11,733 nt of DNA from Acidobacteriota bacterium (GCA_003223995.1 QHYA01000157.1:1-11733), one strand, 5' to 3'; shown: positions 1-7,236, counted from the first letter of the stretch. Notes: generated from the sequence alone by a model not told the origin. Numbers and translations are program-made.

Positions 1-575
1 ATGTCCTGCGGCTGCGGGCCACGCTCGAGGCGCGACGCGGCGAGCTGGCCGCGGCCCGGCGCGACCTGGAGGCCGAAGCCCGCCTTCTGACGCCCGCGGA
101 GGGACGCTCCTCGCCGGAGAGCGAGCTGGCGGAGCTCTTGCTCAGCGCCGGGGACGAGACGGCCGCCCGCAAGTGGGTCGACACGGCGCTCGCCGCCTGC
201 CCCCACGAGGCGAAGGCGCTGATGCTGCGCGGGCTGCTCTCCGCGCGCTCAGGGAACCTTGACGCTGCCCGGCGTGACTTCGCCGCCTCAGTGTCAGCCG
301 ACCCCTCGGCCGGGAAGGCGTTGCTGATGCTGGCGGAGGCGGAGGCCGAATCCGGCGATCTTGCGGCGGCGCTCGGTCACTTCGACAAGGCGCTGCATGC
401 GGGTCCTGAGTCGCCCGAACTGCTCAACGCTTACGCAGCGGCGCTGCTGCGGGCGGGCCGGAAGGACCGCGCGCGCGAGCTGCTCCTGCGATCCGAGGCT
501 TTGCGCCCAGGGCAGGCGGGGGTGCGGGAGCTGCTGGGTAAAGCGGGCGCGAAACCTGCGCCCGCGGGCCGATGA
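1..575 (+). CDS. TPR-repeat protein, C-terminal part (5' end outside window)
   Basis: The frame is open from the window edge (first full codon at base 3) to the TGA at 573-575, giving at least 190 residues. The first in-window candidate start (TTG at 138) has no reason to be the true start, because the coding pattern continues upstream of it. The sequence is alanine- and leucine-rich, with tetratricopeptide-like helix pairs: 'GNLDAARRDF', 'GDLAAALGHFDKAL' and 'GRKDRARELL' are classic second-helix patterns at about 34-residue spacing. This implies an alpha-solenoid protein-binding domain. The gene converges on the phosphodiesterase-TPR gene at 629-2562 with a 53-base gap. It could be the tail of a similar enzyme-TPR fusion, but no catalytic part is visible, so the function is unknown. 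Confidence 0.8.
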   Translation, partial: VLRLRATLEARRGELAAARRDLEAEARLLTPAEGRSSPESELAELLLSAGDETAARKWVDTALAACPHEAKALMLRGLLSARSGNLDAARRDFAASVSADPSAGKALLMLAEAEAESGDLAAALGHFDKALHAGPESPELLNAYAAALLRAGRKDRARELLLRSEALRPGQAGVRELLGKAGAKPAPAGR

Positions 576-628
576 GACGGAGTGACCGGCGGCGCCAGAC
601 GGATACCCCACGACCCACCTCGCCCCTC

Positions 629-2562
629 TCAGCGCGCGCTGGGGCCGGCGCCCAGCTCCGAGAGCCTGCGGCTGAGCCGCTGGTCTTCCGGCACCTGCGA
701 GAAACCCTTCCGGATGAGCTCGACGGCCTCGTCCTTCCTTCCCGTCCCATCGAGGACTCGCGAGAGATTCAGGTAGGCGCTGACAAGGCGGGGGTTGAGC
801 TCGATGGCCCGCTGGAAGGCCCGGATTCCCTCATCGACCTTCCCCGTCTCGCAGGCCGCTGCTCCGAAGTGATTCCAGACATTGGCGTCGCCGGGCTCGA
901 GCGCGCGCGCCCTCTCGAACGCCTCGAGGCCTTTCGGCCAGTTGCGCTGCCGCGCTTCGATCTCTCCCACGGTCATCCACGGCTCCGCGAGAGCGGGCCT
1001 GATGCGGGCGGAGCCGTGGCTTTTTGATACTTTCCCTCCTCCAGATAGACCGTGGCGAGATTCACCTTTGAGCGATCGCCGGCCGGTCCGCCTCCGGCCT
1101 CCGGGGAACCAGCTGCGCCTCCAGCGATGTAGCCGAGGCTGCGGAGGTTCTCGACCGCCGCCCGCTCGCCCCCGGCGGGCGAGACCCCAGCAGGGCCTGC
1201 CGCCCTGACCGGCGCCGGATAAGCGCCGGCCGCAGGCGGCCGCGGTGGCAGAAAGCCGGGCTCGAAGATCTCTTCGAGAACCTTCCCCTTGAAGCCGTCT
1301 CCGGGGGCCATGCCGTACAGCGCCAGGAGCGTCGGGGCCACATCGTAAAGGTCGGCCCGCTCGCATCGCGCGTGGCCGCGGATGCCGCTGCCTCGCGCGA
1401 AGAGAATTCCGCGATCGCGGTGCCAGTCCGCAGCAAAGGGACCGTCCCGGCGGGGATCCCGAGCCGGCCTCTCCGGCCCCGTCTTCCAGCCGTGGTCGGA
1501 GACCACAATGATGGTCACGTCGGGCCCGGCTGCTTGGGCGAGCTCCCCGACGGTCCGGTCGATCGCCGAATAGAAATACTCCCCCACCGATCCGTACCGG
1601 ACGGCCCGGCGCGGGTCGCTCCCCTTCAAAGGAGGAGATGCCACATCCGCGAAGATGTGCAGCAGGCGGTCCACGCCGTCGAAGTAAACAGCGGTGAGCT
1701 CAGGGGCTTTCTCACGGAGAAGGCGCTCCGCGACGGCCGCGTAGCTCCGTGTTGTCGACAAGACCACGCGCAACGCTCTTTCATCCGCATCGCCCGGCGA
1801 TGACTGCGGCCTTCCTCTCGCGGCGCCCTTCGCTCCCTCCGTTCGAGCCGAAGACCAAGACGAAGCCGGAGGCACGCCGAAATCGCGCTGCAGATCATCG
1901 GTGGAGATCTGTTCGGGGCGAACGGCGAGCGGGGCGATTTCGTCGATGAGACCAGGCGGGTACGTCTTTCCAGCGGGATCGAGAGAAGGCTCGCTGTCCG
2001 GTGTCTCGAACGGATGAATGGTGAACCGGTCCGAGACGAGATACCCGTTGACGGGGGTGGCCGGAAAGCTCGCCAGCCACCCCACGACAGCCACCTTTAC
2101 ACCTGCCGAGCCGAGGATCTCCCAGAAGGCCGCCGCGCGGCGGGCACGGCTGCCGATGGGCGAGGCGCGACCGGCCTCATCGAACTGGACGAAGTCGAGC
2201 ACTCCGTGCTGCTCCGGGCTCACGCCCGTGGCGATCGAGGTCCAGAGGATGGGCGAGAGCATCGGACGATGGCTTCGCAGGGGCCCCGTCACCCCCTCCC
2301 GGTAGAACCTCGCCAGGGCGGGCAGACGTCCGGACTGGACGAGCGGAAGGATCATCTGCTCGTCGGCGGCGTCCAGGCCGATCAGCAGGGTCCGCCGCGA
2401 TCGACGCACGCCGCCGGCCGCGCGCTCCTGCTCCGGCGGCCGGCTCGTTGGCGAAGACGCTCCCGCGGCCCGACCCTCGCCGAGAGGACCGCTCTTTCCG
2501 CCACCGCATCCGGCTGCGCAGATGGCCAGCAACAGGGGGGTCAACAGCTTTGCACGGCGCAT
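629..2562 (-). CDS. Alkaline phosphatase-superfamily phosphodiesterase lipoprotein with C-terminal TPRs (frame broken near 1000-1030)
   Basis: The ATG at 2562 is preferred over an upstream in-frame start at 2625 because a lipoprotein signal follows at once: basic N-terminus, hydrophobic stretch, then lipobox CAAGC with Cys19. The catalytic domain fits the type I phosphodiesterase/nucleotide pyrophosphatase family. Visible motifs are LIGLDAAD (metal Asp64), SPILWTSIATG (likely nucleophile Thr108), YFDGVDRLLH (Asp298, His302), VVSDHG (Asp356, His357) and DWHRDRGI (His381). All expected metal ligands are present, so the domain looks active on the outer face of a membrane; the substrate is unknown. 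Read without correction, translation ends at 973 (529 aa), within the first TPR. The remaining TPRs ('WPKGLEAFERARALEPGD', 'GKVDEGIRAFQRAIELNP') continue one frame over to the TGA at 629-631. A one-base insertion would restore about 644 aa. The break is either a sequence error or a real truncation that spares the catalytic domain. Confidence 0.85.
977..1019. repeat. Perfect 12-bp inverted repeat at the frame break
   Basis: CCACGGCTCCGC at 977-988 is the exact reverse complement of GCGGAGCCGTGG at 1008-1019, with a 19-base loop. It lies inside the phosphodiesterase-TPR gene, immediately downstream (in coding sense) of the A5 tract where the reading frame must change. In the second frame, the arm at 977-988 encodes plausible TPR sequence (ending in AEPW). 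The other arm encodes residues that fit a TPR poorly in either frame. Confidence 0.9.
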
Positions 2563-2583
2563 AGATGCCTCGACGAGGGCCGG

Positions 2584-2613
2584 AAGGTAGGCTCCCTTCC
2601 CGGAGGCTGTCAA
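2584..2613 (-). promoter_or_regulatory. Candidate sigma70-type promoter for the phosphodiesterase lipoprotein gene
   Basis: On the minus strand, a perfect TTGACA (bases 2613-2608) is followed after 18 bases by TACCTT (2589-2584). The -10 match is weak. It would start transcription about 15 bases before the ATG at 2562, which is preceded by a GAGG about 5 bases upstream. Confidence 0.4.
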
Positions 2614-2655
2614 GCGCTCGCGCACGGAGCGGTCCAGCGTCCCGGCGGTTTCCGA

Positions 2656-2684
2656 TTGTCCGTGCTGCCGCTCCGCTCTATATT
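2656..2684 (+). promoter_or_regulatory. Candidate sigma70-type promoter for the helical-repeat gene at 2726
   Basis: TTGTCC (2656-2661), a 17-base spacer, then TATATT (2679-2684). Transcription would begin near 2691, giving a leader of roughly 35 bases. It lies in the divergent gap of 163 bases and stands out as AT-rich within GC-rich surroundings. Confidence 0.6.
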
Positions 2685-2725
2685 GAAGTCACAGAAAACG
2701 CCGGCTGGCTTCACACCGAGGGCGA

Positions 2726-3565
2726 GTGAATGTGAATCAGGCGAAAGCTGGGCCCCTGGATGCGGGCGGCGGCCTGCACAGCCGCGGCCGCGCGGCCTCC
2801 GCGACGGAGCTGGCGCGCGAGGCGCTGTTCGCTGTTTCCTCCTATCTCGACGGCGCGCTCGACAACCCTCTCCTGGATGTCGGCCATGTCCTGCTGATGC
2901 TCAGGAACAAGCATCTTGGTCCTTCTCACCTCCGGCGCATCGCTGCCGACAGGCGTTTCTGCGGCGTGTACGAGGTCCGCGCCGCTCTGGCCGTGAACCC
3001 TGCAACCCCACCGGCTTTCGCGATGAACCTTGTCGGAACTCTGTTCTGGCGCGACCTGCTCCGGATCGCCGAGAACTACCGGGTCTATCCCCCGCTGCGC
3101 CGGCGGGCCGAGCAGCTTCTCTCGGAGCGCTGCGCGGAAATGACGGAAGGAGAGATGGTCGCTCTCGCGCACATCGCGGGTCGCTTCCTGATCAAGGCCC
3201 TGAGTCAATCCGAGCGGCCCCGTGTCGTTTCGGCCCTTCTCGGCAACGAGCATCTTGTCGAGGAAGACGTCGTCGCGATCGCGCGCTCCAGTGCGACTCC
3301 TCCTGAGATCCTCCGCGCGGTGGCCGGGAGCGACCGGTGGAGTTCGAGCCGTGCCGTGCGCCTTGCGCTGACACGCAACCCCGCCACTCCTGTCCCCGAG
3401 TCGCTGCGCTGCCTGGGCGGGCTGCTCGCCGGGGACCTGGAAGCTCTCGCGAGAGACGCGCGCGTGCCCAAGATCGTCCGAATCGGCGCCGAGCGCCGCC
3501 TTGGAGGTGAGAAGGTCTCAAGTCGCGAGCCGCAGCCGCAAGTCCACCAGCGGCCCGTCTCCTGA
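2726..3565 (+). CDS. Helical-repeat protein with two 'NPxTP' modules (uncharacterised family)
   Basis: The product is 279 aa from GTG at 2726; an in-frame GTG at 2732 is also possible. GAGGG lies just upstream. I see no signal peptide or membrane segment, so it is probably cytoplasmic. Two related helical modules cover about residues 57-135 and 168-260. Each has a 'N.HL....V/L..IA' segment, then a conserved turn (VNPATP at 90-95, RNPATP at 217-222). That is followed by a helical stretch ending in 'L..L...DL..IA/LA.....P...R..AE..L'. The segment at about 138-260 is paralogous to about 240-363 of the protein at 4142-5278. I recall similar proteins labelled hypothetical in Acidobacteriota and related phyla. 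The structure resembles a HEAT-like protein-interaction solenoid, and no catalytic motif is evident. It has its own promoter and ends 67 bases before the next gene, so its function is probably tied to the downstream operon. Confidence 0.85.
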   Translation: MNVNQAKAGPLDAGGGLHSRGRAASATELAREALFAVSSYLDGALDNPLLDVGHVLLMLRNKHLGPSHLRRIAADRRFCGVYEVRAALAVNPATPPAFAMNLVGTLFWRDLLRIAENYRVYPPLRRRAEQLLSERCAEMTEGEMVALAHIAGRFLIKALSQSERPRVVSALLGNEHLVEEDVVAIARSSATPPEILRAVAGSDRWSSSRAVRLALTRNPATPVPESLRCLGGLLAGDLEALARDARVPKIVRIGAERRLGGEKVSSREPQPQVHQRPVS

Positions 3566-3571
3566 CCTTTG

Positions 3572-3601
3572 TTGACTTGGTCGGGATGGTCAGACTAGAG
3601 T
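3572..3601 (+). promoter_or_regulatory. Candidate promoter for the RodZ-like/PP2C operon
   Basis: TTGACT (3572-3577), an 18-base spacer, then TAGAGT (3596-3601). It sits in the 67-base gap between the first helical-repeat gene and the ATG at 3633, so transcription would start about 25 bases before that codon. If real, it gives the four downstream genes a transcript of their own. Confidence 0.5.
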
Positions 3602-3632
3602 CGCGTGTTTCAGGCTGCTCTCCGGGACCCGC

Positions 3633-4145
3633 ATGATGGCTTCCTTGGGTGACGAGCTGCGGAGGCAGAGGGAGCTGCGGCAGATTTCCCTGCGCGAGAT
3701 CTCCGATGCGACGAAGATCAACATCAGGTTCCTGGAGGCTCTGGAGCGAAACGATTTCACCCATCTTCCCGGAGGGCAGTTCAACAAGGGGTTCATCCGG
3801 GCCTATTCTCGCCACATCGGCCTCGACCCGGAGAAGCTGGTTGACGCCTACATGGAAGAGCTCCAGCGTCAGGAGAGCGAATCACACCCTGATGCGGGCG
3901 CGACGGAGGTCCCTCGCGCGCCCCGCCGGCTCTCGGCACGGGCGGTCCTGGGCGTCATCGCCCTCATCATCATGCTTGCCGGCTTCGGACTCGCCGTCTG
4001 GCTCTTGCTGCCAGGTAGGGGGAGGGGGAGAGAACCCGCTCACCCCGGGGCCGGAGGGGCTTCGTCTCTCCGCCCGGAGGGGATCCACCTGCAGGCGGAG
4101 TCCATGAAACAGGCGAGCCGAAAGCCCGGGAGAGCCGACCGGTGA
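3633..4145 (+). CDS. RodZ-like membrane-anchored helix-turn-helix protein, short form
   Basis: The product is 170 aa. The start MMASLGDELRRQR at 3633 (a second ATG follows at 3636) matches the usual beginning of this family, and a weak GGGA lies 5 bases upstream. Residues 4-75 form a Cro/C1-type HTH of the HTH_25/RodZ class, with 'ISLREISDATKIN' then 'FLEALERNDF' and 'GGQFNKGFIRAYSRHIGLDP'. A single membrane helix spans about 104-127 (LGVIALIIMLAG). Full-length RodZ proteins, which link MreB to the cell wall, normally continue into a periplasmic beta domain (DUF4115). Here only about 43 Gly/Arg/Pro-rich residues follow the membrane span, so that domain is missing. The stop overlaps the next start by GTGA, implying translational coupling. 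I infer a membrane-tethered regulator or scaffold rather than canonical RodZ. Confidence 0.85.
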   Translation: MMASLGDELRRQRELRQISLREISDATKINIRFLEALERNDFTHLPGGQFNKGFIRAYSRHIGLDPEKLVDAYMEELQRQESESHPDAGATEVPRAPRRLSARAVLGVIALIIMLAGFGLAVWLLLPGRGRGREPAHPGAGGASSLRPEGIHLQAESMKQASRKPGRADR

Positions 4146-5278
4146 GCTCTCACCCGCTCATCACGAGGGCGCTCTCCCCCGGAGCCCCCGTCTCCCTGCG
4201 CCTCGCGACGGCCCGCGGCAGGGTGCCTGTTCCCCGCTCCGTGCTGCTGTCAGCACTCATCCATCTGCTTTCGGATCCTGACGGCGTGGTCCGCGACGCG
4301 GCGCAGCAGAGCATCAGCAAGCTGACCGAGACCGAGATCTTCGAGATCCTCTCGGAGCGGACCACCGAAGGGATGGTCGTCGATCACCTGCTGGCTTCCC
4401 GCAGACTGGAACGTGAACTGCTCTCATTGGCCCTCACACACCCCGAGGTGTCGGATGAGACCCTGAACGAGATCGCCAGGTCGGACAGGACCGAAGTGCT
4501 GGACATCCTGGTGTCAAACCAGGAGCGTTTGATGCGCTCTCCGAATCTCCTGGCACGACTCGAGACCAATCCGGCCCTCTCGCGGTTGCAGCGCAGCCTG
4601 CTCGCCGACTTCCGTGAGCAATTCTTTCCGCAGGAGAGGCCGGGCGAACCGCTCTCCTCGCCGACGGGCCCCTCCACCGCCGTTTCCGAGCCTGCGGGGG
4701 AGATCGTCACCGAGAAGGAGCTTGCGTCGCTGCTGCGAGAGGTCGGAGACCTTCCGTTTCTCTCGATGGACCTCGGAGACCTCATCGAATCCGATGGTCT
4801 GAACGTCGATGACAACGATCTTCTCGCCTCGGATGCTTCTCTGGAAGGGGTCTGGAAGAGACTCCAGCGCATGGGCGGCCGCCAGCGGCTCAAGGAGGCT
4901 CTGCGGGGAGGGCGGGAGGAGCGCTCGATCCTCGTCCGGGACAGGAACCGCATCATCGCCGCCGGCGTCCTGAAGAACCCCCGGCTGACGGACATGGAGG
5001 TGGAATCTTTCGCCTCGCACAGGAGCCTCCACGAGGACATCCTCAGGATTATCGGCCAGAGCCGCGAGTGGATGCGGTGCTATCCGATCGTGCTGAAGCT
5101 CGTGCGCAACCCCAAGACCCCTGCCGGAATCGCTCTCAACCACCTTCCTCGCCTCCAGACCAGGGACCTGCAAAACCTCGTGCGAGACCACAATGTCCCC
5201 GAGGCGATCCGGCGCATGGCTCGGCGTCAATCCGATGCGCGGGAGAAGAAGGTCAGCTTCACGCGCGGAAAGCTCTGA
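4142..5278 (+). CDS. Helical-repeat protein with HEAT-like N-terminus and C-terminal 'NPxTP' module
   Basis: The product is 378 aa from a GTG at 4142 that overlaps the previous stop (GTGA); GGGAG lies 9 bases upstream. Residues about 30-160 are HEAT-like helices ('LLSDPDGVVRDAAQQSISKL', 'LALTHPEVSDETLNEIARS', 'VSNQERLMRSPNLLARLETN'). Residues about 161-235 are a low-complexity, acidic linker. Residues about 240-363 hold the module shared with the protein at 2726-3565: 'LKNPRLTDMEVESFAS', 'EDILRIIGQSREW', 'LVRNPKTPAGIAL' and 'DLQNLVRDHNVPEAIRRMA'. There is no signal peptide, membrane segment or catalytic motif. I recognise this as a widespread but uncharacterised family of Acidobacteriota and deltaproteobacterial relatives. 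Coupling to the RodZ-like gene suggests the two proteins act together, perhaps this one as its cytoplasmic partner. Confidence 0.85.
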   Translation: MSSHPLITRALSPGAPVSLRLATARGRVPVPRSVLLSALIHLLSDPDGVVRDAAQQSISKLTETEIFEILSERTTEGMVVDHLLASRRLERELLSLALTHPEVSDETLNEIARSDRTEVLDILVSNQERLMRSPNLLARLETNPALSRLQRSLLADFREQFFPQERPGEPLSSPTGPSTAVSEPAGEIVTEKELASLLREVGDLPFLSMDLGDLIESDGLNVDDNDLLASDASLEGVWKRLQRMGGRQRLKEALRGGREERSILVRDRNRIIAAGVLKNPRLTDMEVESFASHRSLHEDILRIIGQSREWMRCYPIVLKLVRNPKTPAGIALNHLPRLQTRDLQNLVRDHNVPEAIRRMARRQSDAREKKVSFTRGKL

Positions 5279-5283
5279 CCAGA

Positions 5284-6240
5284 ATGTATCTTCTCGGCGA
5301 GATCCGGCAGCTGCTCGGAAACTACCACGTCAAGTCCGGCATTTACCATTACTACAGGAGCGAGTACAAGCAGGCCGAGGAGTTCCTGACGCGCGTCGCC
5401 GCGTCTTCCGACCCCGCGCCGGGAAGCGATGAGGCTGTCGCGCTGCACTACCTCACGCACACGTACCTCTCGGCGGCGGAGAGGGACGAGACCCTCGGCG
5501 AGGATGCGCGGGCCGCCGAGACCTACGCCCGGGCGGCGGCACTGCGTCCCTCCTTCCCCGACATCCATTACCGGCTCGGCCGGGCGCGCCAGCGGGCGGG
5601 CAACCTGCCCGGGGCCATCGCGGCCTTCTCCTCCTCTGTCGCTCTGAATCCCAGGTATCTCGCCGCCAGGAGGGCCCTCGCCTTCGGACTGCTGTCGCTG
5701 GGCAAGCGCGAAGAGGCGATAGGGGAGTTCCAGCAGGTCTTCGCCTTGACGGTGGCGAGTGTGGAGAGTCCTTTCCGTGCAGGAATGAAGGCGCTGGGCG
5801 AGGGAAAGGTCGAGCATGGGGAAGAGCTTATGCGAGACGCCTTCGCCCGCGACCCCGGGCGTTTCGACTATCATTTCAAGCGGGGAATCGCGAGACTCAA
5901 GGCGGAGGAATGGGAGGCGGCCGCGGAGGAGCTGCGGGAAGCGATCTCGCTGAACTCCACGTACGCCGATGCTCACAGCTACCTTGGCGTCGCCCTCGCC
6001 GAGGCAGGTGATCTCGAGGGAGCAATCCGGGCTTTCCGCCGGTCGATCGCGATCAACCCCGCCTACATGATCGCCCATCTCAATCTGGCCTTCGTCCTCG
6101 CCAATGTCGGCGAGGTCAAGGAATCCGAGAGTCACCTCGGCGCGGTTCTGGCTCGCGAGCCGGGGAACACGGCCGCGGCCTTCAAGCTCGAGGAGATCCG
6201 CTCCGGGCGGGTGGATCCGAAGCGAGGGGTGCGCCGGTGA
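5284..6240 (+). CDS. TPR-repeat protein
   Basis: The product is 318 aa from the ATG at 5284, 5 bases after the preceding stop; the ribosome-binding site is weak (GGAA at 5267-5270). An N-terminal block (MYLLGEIRQLLGNYHVKSG) leads into about seven tetratricopeptide repeats. Examples are 'YHYYRSEYKQAEEFL' near residue 21, 'HYRLGRARQRAGNLPGAIAAF' at 95-115, 'GKREEAIGEF' at 140-149, 'YHFKRGIARLKAEEWEAAAEEL' at 196-217, and 'SYLGVALAEAGDLEGAIRAF' at 232-251. There is no signal peptide or membrane helix, so it is probably a cytoplasmic scaffold. Its stop overlaps the start of the PP2C phosphatase gene (GTGA), so the two are likely made in a fixed ratio and may interact. The binding partner cannot be told from the sequence. 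Confidence 0.88.
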   Translation: MYLLGEIRQLLGNYHVKSGIYHYYRSEYKQAEEFLTRVAASSDPAPGSDEAVALHYLTHTYLSAAERDETLGEDARAAETYARAAALRPSFPDIHYRLGRARQRAGNLPGAIAAFSSSVALNPRYLAARRALAFGLLSLGKREEAIGEFQQVFALTVASVESPFRAGMKALGEGKVEHGEELMRDAFARDPGRFDYHFKRGIARLKAEEWEAAAEELREAISLNSTYADAHSYLGVALAEAGDLEGAIRAFRRSIAINPAYMIAHLNLAFVLANVGEVKESESHLGAVLAREPGNTAAAFKLEEIRSGRVDPKRGVRR

Positions 6241-7013
6241 GCGGCGGGACCTGCCGGTTGGTCTGCAAGGGCGCGACCCACGTCGGACTGCGGCGGGAGG
6301 TCAACGAGGACTGCCTGCTGGTTGCGCCGGAGACCGGCGCGCTTGCTGTTGCCGACGGGATGGGAGGGCACGCGGCGGGCGAAGTCGCCTCGGGCATCGT
6401 CATCGACACCTTGCGCGAGTTCCTCGGCCAGCTGGAGGCCCCAGATAGCCCGGCGAGCGCAGGTGGAGGCTCGATCCCCGAGCCGGAAAGACTCCGAACC
6501 GCCATCCGGATGGCAAACGAGCGCATTTTCAAATCCATCGAGCAGCGTGAGGAGCTGCGGGGCATGGGGACGACGATCGTCGTGGCGCTGGTCCAGGGGG
6601 ACAGGCTGACCATCGGAAGCGTTGGTGACAGCAGGGCCTACCTGCTCCGCGATGGGGTCCTAAGACAGCTGACGGCGGACCACTCCTGGGTTCAGGAGCA
6701 GGTGGATCTGGGCCTGCTCTCACCATCCGAGGCCCACCGTCATCCTTTCCGCAACATCGTCACCAGGGCCCTCGGCAGCCGAGAAGAGGTCGCAGTCGAC
6801 ATCCGCGAGGAGCAATTCCTCCCCGGCGACCTGTTGCTGCTCTGCTCGGATGGTCTCAACTCGATGGTGGAAGACGAGACCATCCGGCGCATCCTGAGCA
6901 GGACCGGGGAGGACCCGGCCAGGGCTTGCGGGGACCTCGTGGAAGCGGCCAACCAGGCCGGCGGCGAGGATAACGTCACGGTCATCGTGGCCCGGACCGA
7001 GCCGGACTGCTGA
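6237..7013 (+). CDS. PP2C-family serine/threonine protein phosphatase (PrpC/Stp type)
   Basis: The product is 258 aa from a GTG at 6237, with GAGGGG 7 bases upstream and a 4-bp overlap with the TPR gene. It is a complete bacterial PP2C (PPM) domain in the usual motif order. These are EVNED (21-25), VADGMGGHAAGE (38-49, metal Asp40), GMGTT (109-113), GSVGDSRAY (127-135), LTADHS (145-150), NIVTRALG (173-180), CSDGL (203-207, metal Asp205) and GGEDNVTVI (242-250, metal Asp245). These are the residues expected to bind the metals and phosphate, so it should be active. It has no extra domain and no membrane segment. Such enzymes remove phosphate from Ser/Thr, usually opposing a PknB-like kinase; no kinase is present here. 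Its place at the end of the run suggests it acts on, or is positioned by, the upstream proteins. Confidence 0.95.
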   Translation: MSGGTCRLVCKGATHVGLRREVNEDCLLVAPETGALAVADGMGGHAAGEVASGIVIDTLREFLGQLEAPDSPASAGGGSIPEPERLRTAIRMANERIFKSIEQREELRGMGTTIVVALVQGDRLTIGSVGDSRAYLLRDGVLRQLTADHSWVQEQVDLGLLSPSEAHRHPFRNIVTRALGSREEVAVDIREEQFLPGDLLLLCSDGLNSMVEDETIRRILSRTGEDPARACGDLVEAANQAGGEDNVTVIVARTEPDC

Positions 7014-7024
7014 GCTTTCTCAGC
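7009..7024 (+). terminator. Weak hairpin at the end of the PP2C gene
   Basis: GCTGAG (7009-7014) pairs with CTCAGC (7019-7024) around a CTTT loop and overlaps the TGA stop. No T-run follows, so it is only a possible operon end or RNA-stability hairpin. Confidence 0.25.
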
Positions 7025-7053
7025 GAAGAGGCTGCTGCGCGCCAGCACGAACC

Positions 7054-7082
7054 TTGACGCAAGGGGCCCTACAGCCTATATT
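7054..7082 (+). promoter_or_regulatory. Strong candidate sigma70-type promoter
   Basis: TTGACG (7054-7059), a 17-base spacer, then TATATT (7077-7082). The -10 and spacing are identical to the candidate at 2656-2684. It would start transcription near 7089 and leave a leader of about 148 bases before the ATG at 7237. I see no recognisable riboswitch in the leader, only a tandem 10-bp repeat at 7200-7219. Confidence 0.65.
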
Positions 7083-7199
7083 TCTTCCCCCGGGAGCGGT
7101 GTAGGTAGCGGTCCTTCAAGCGTTTGCGGCTGCAGAACTCTCAGGGCGGAAGGAAAACTTCAGGGGCGAGTCCCGGCACCTGGGCCCTTCCGAGAGATG

Positions 7200-7219
7200 T
7201 CGGCTCAGTTCGGCTCAGT
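7200..7219. repeat. Tandem 10-bp repeat in the leader
   Basis: TCGGCTCAGT occurs twice in direct succession (7200-7209, 7210-7219), ending 17 bases before the ATG at 7237 and just upstream of the ribosome-binding region (AAGG at 7221). It may be a slippage product or a small regulatory element. Confidence 0.6.
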
Positions 7220-7236
7220 CAAGGCAGGTGCTTCCG

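Noticed and set aside
576..628. Bidirectional terminator between the convergent genes
   Set aside because: The 53-base gap has no convincing stem followed by a T-run on either strand.
2014..3306. A 430-codon plus-strand open frame
   Set aside because: It runs antisense to the phosphodiesterase gene, through the divergent promoter region, and then out of frame in the helical-repeat gene. It has no coding signature of its own.
5068..5283. Longer start for the TPR gene, extending it 72 codons upstream
   Set aside because: The extension would overlap the well-supported end of the helical-repeat gene and reads as Arg/Pro-rich shadow; ATG at 5284 begins the conserved-looking N-terminus.
7053..7110. 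Possible c-di-GMP (GEMM-like) riboswitch, from GACGCAAGGGGCCC and a later GGTAGCGG
   Set aside because: Only fragments resemble the consensus, the GCAAA core and pairing order are not met, and the first fragment lies inside the likely promoter.
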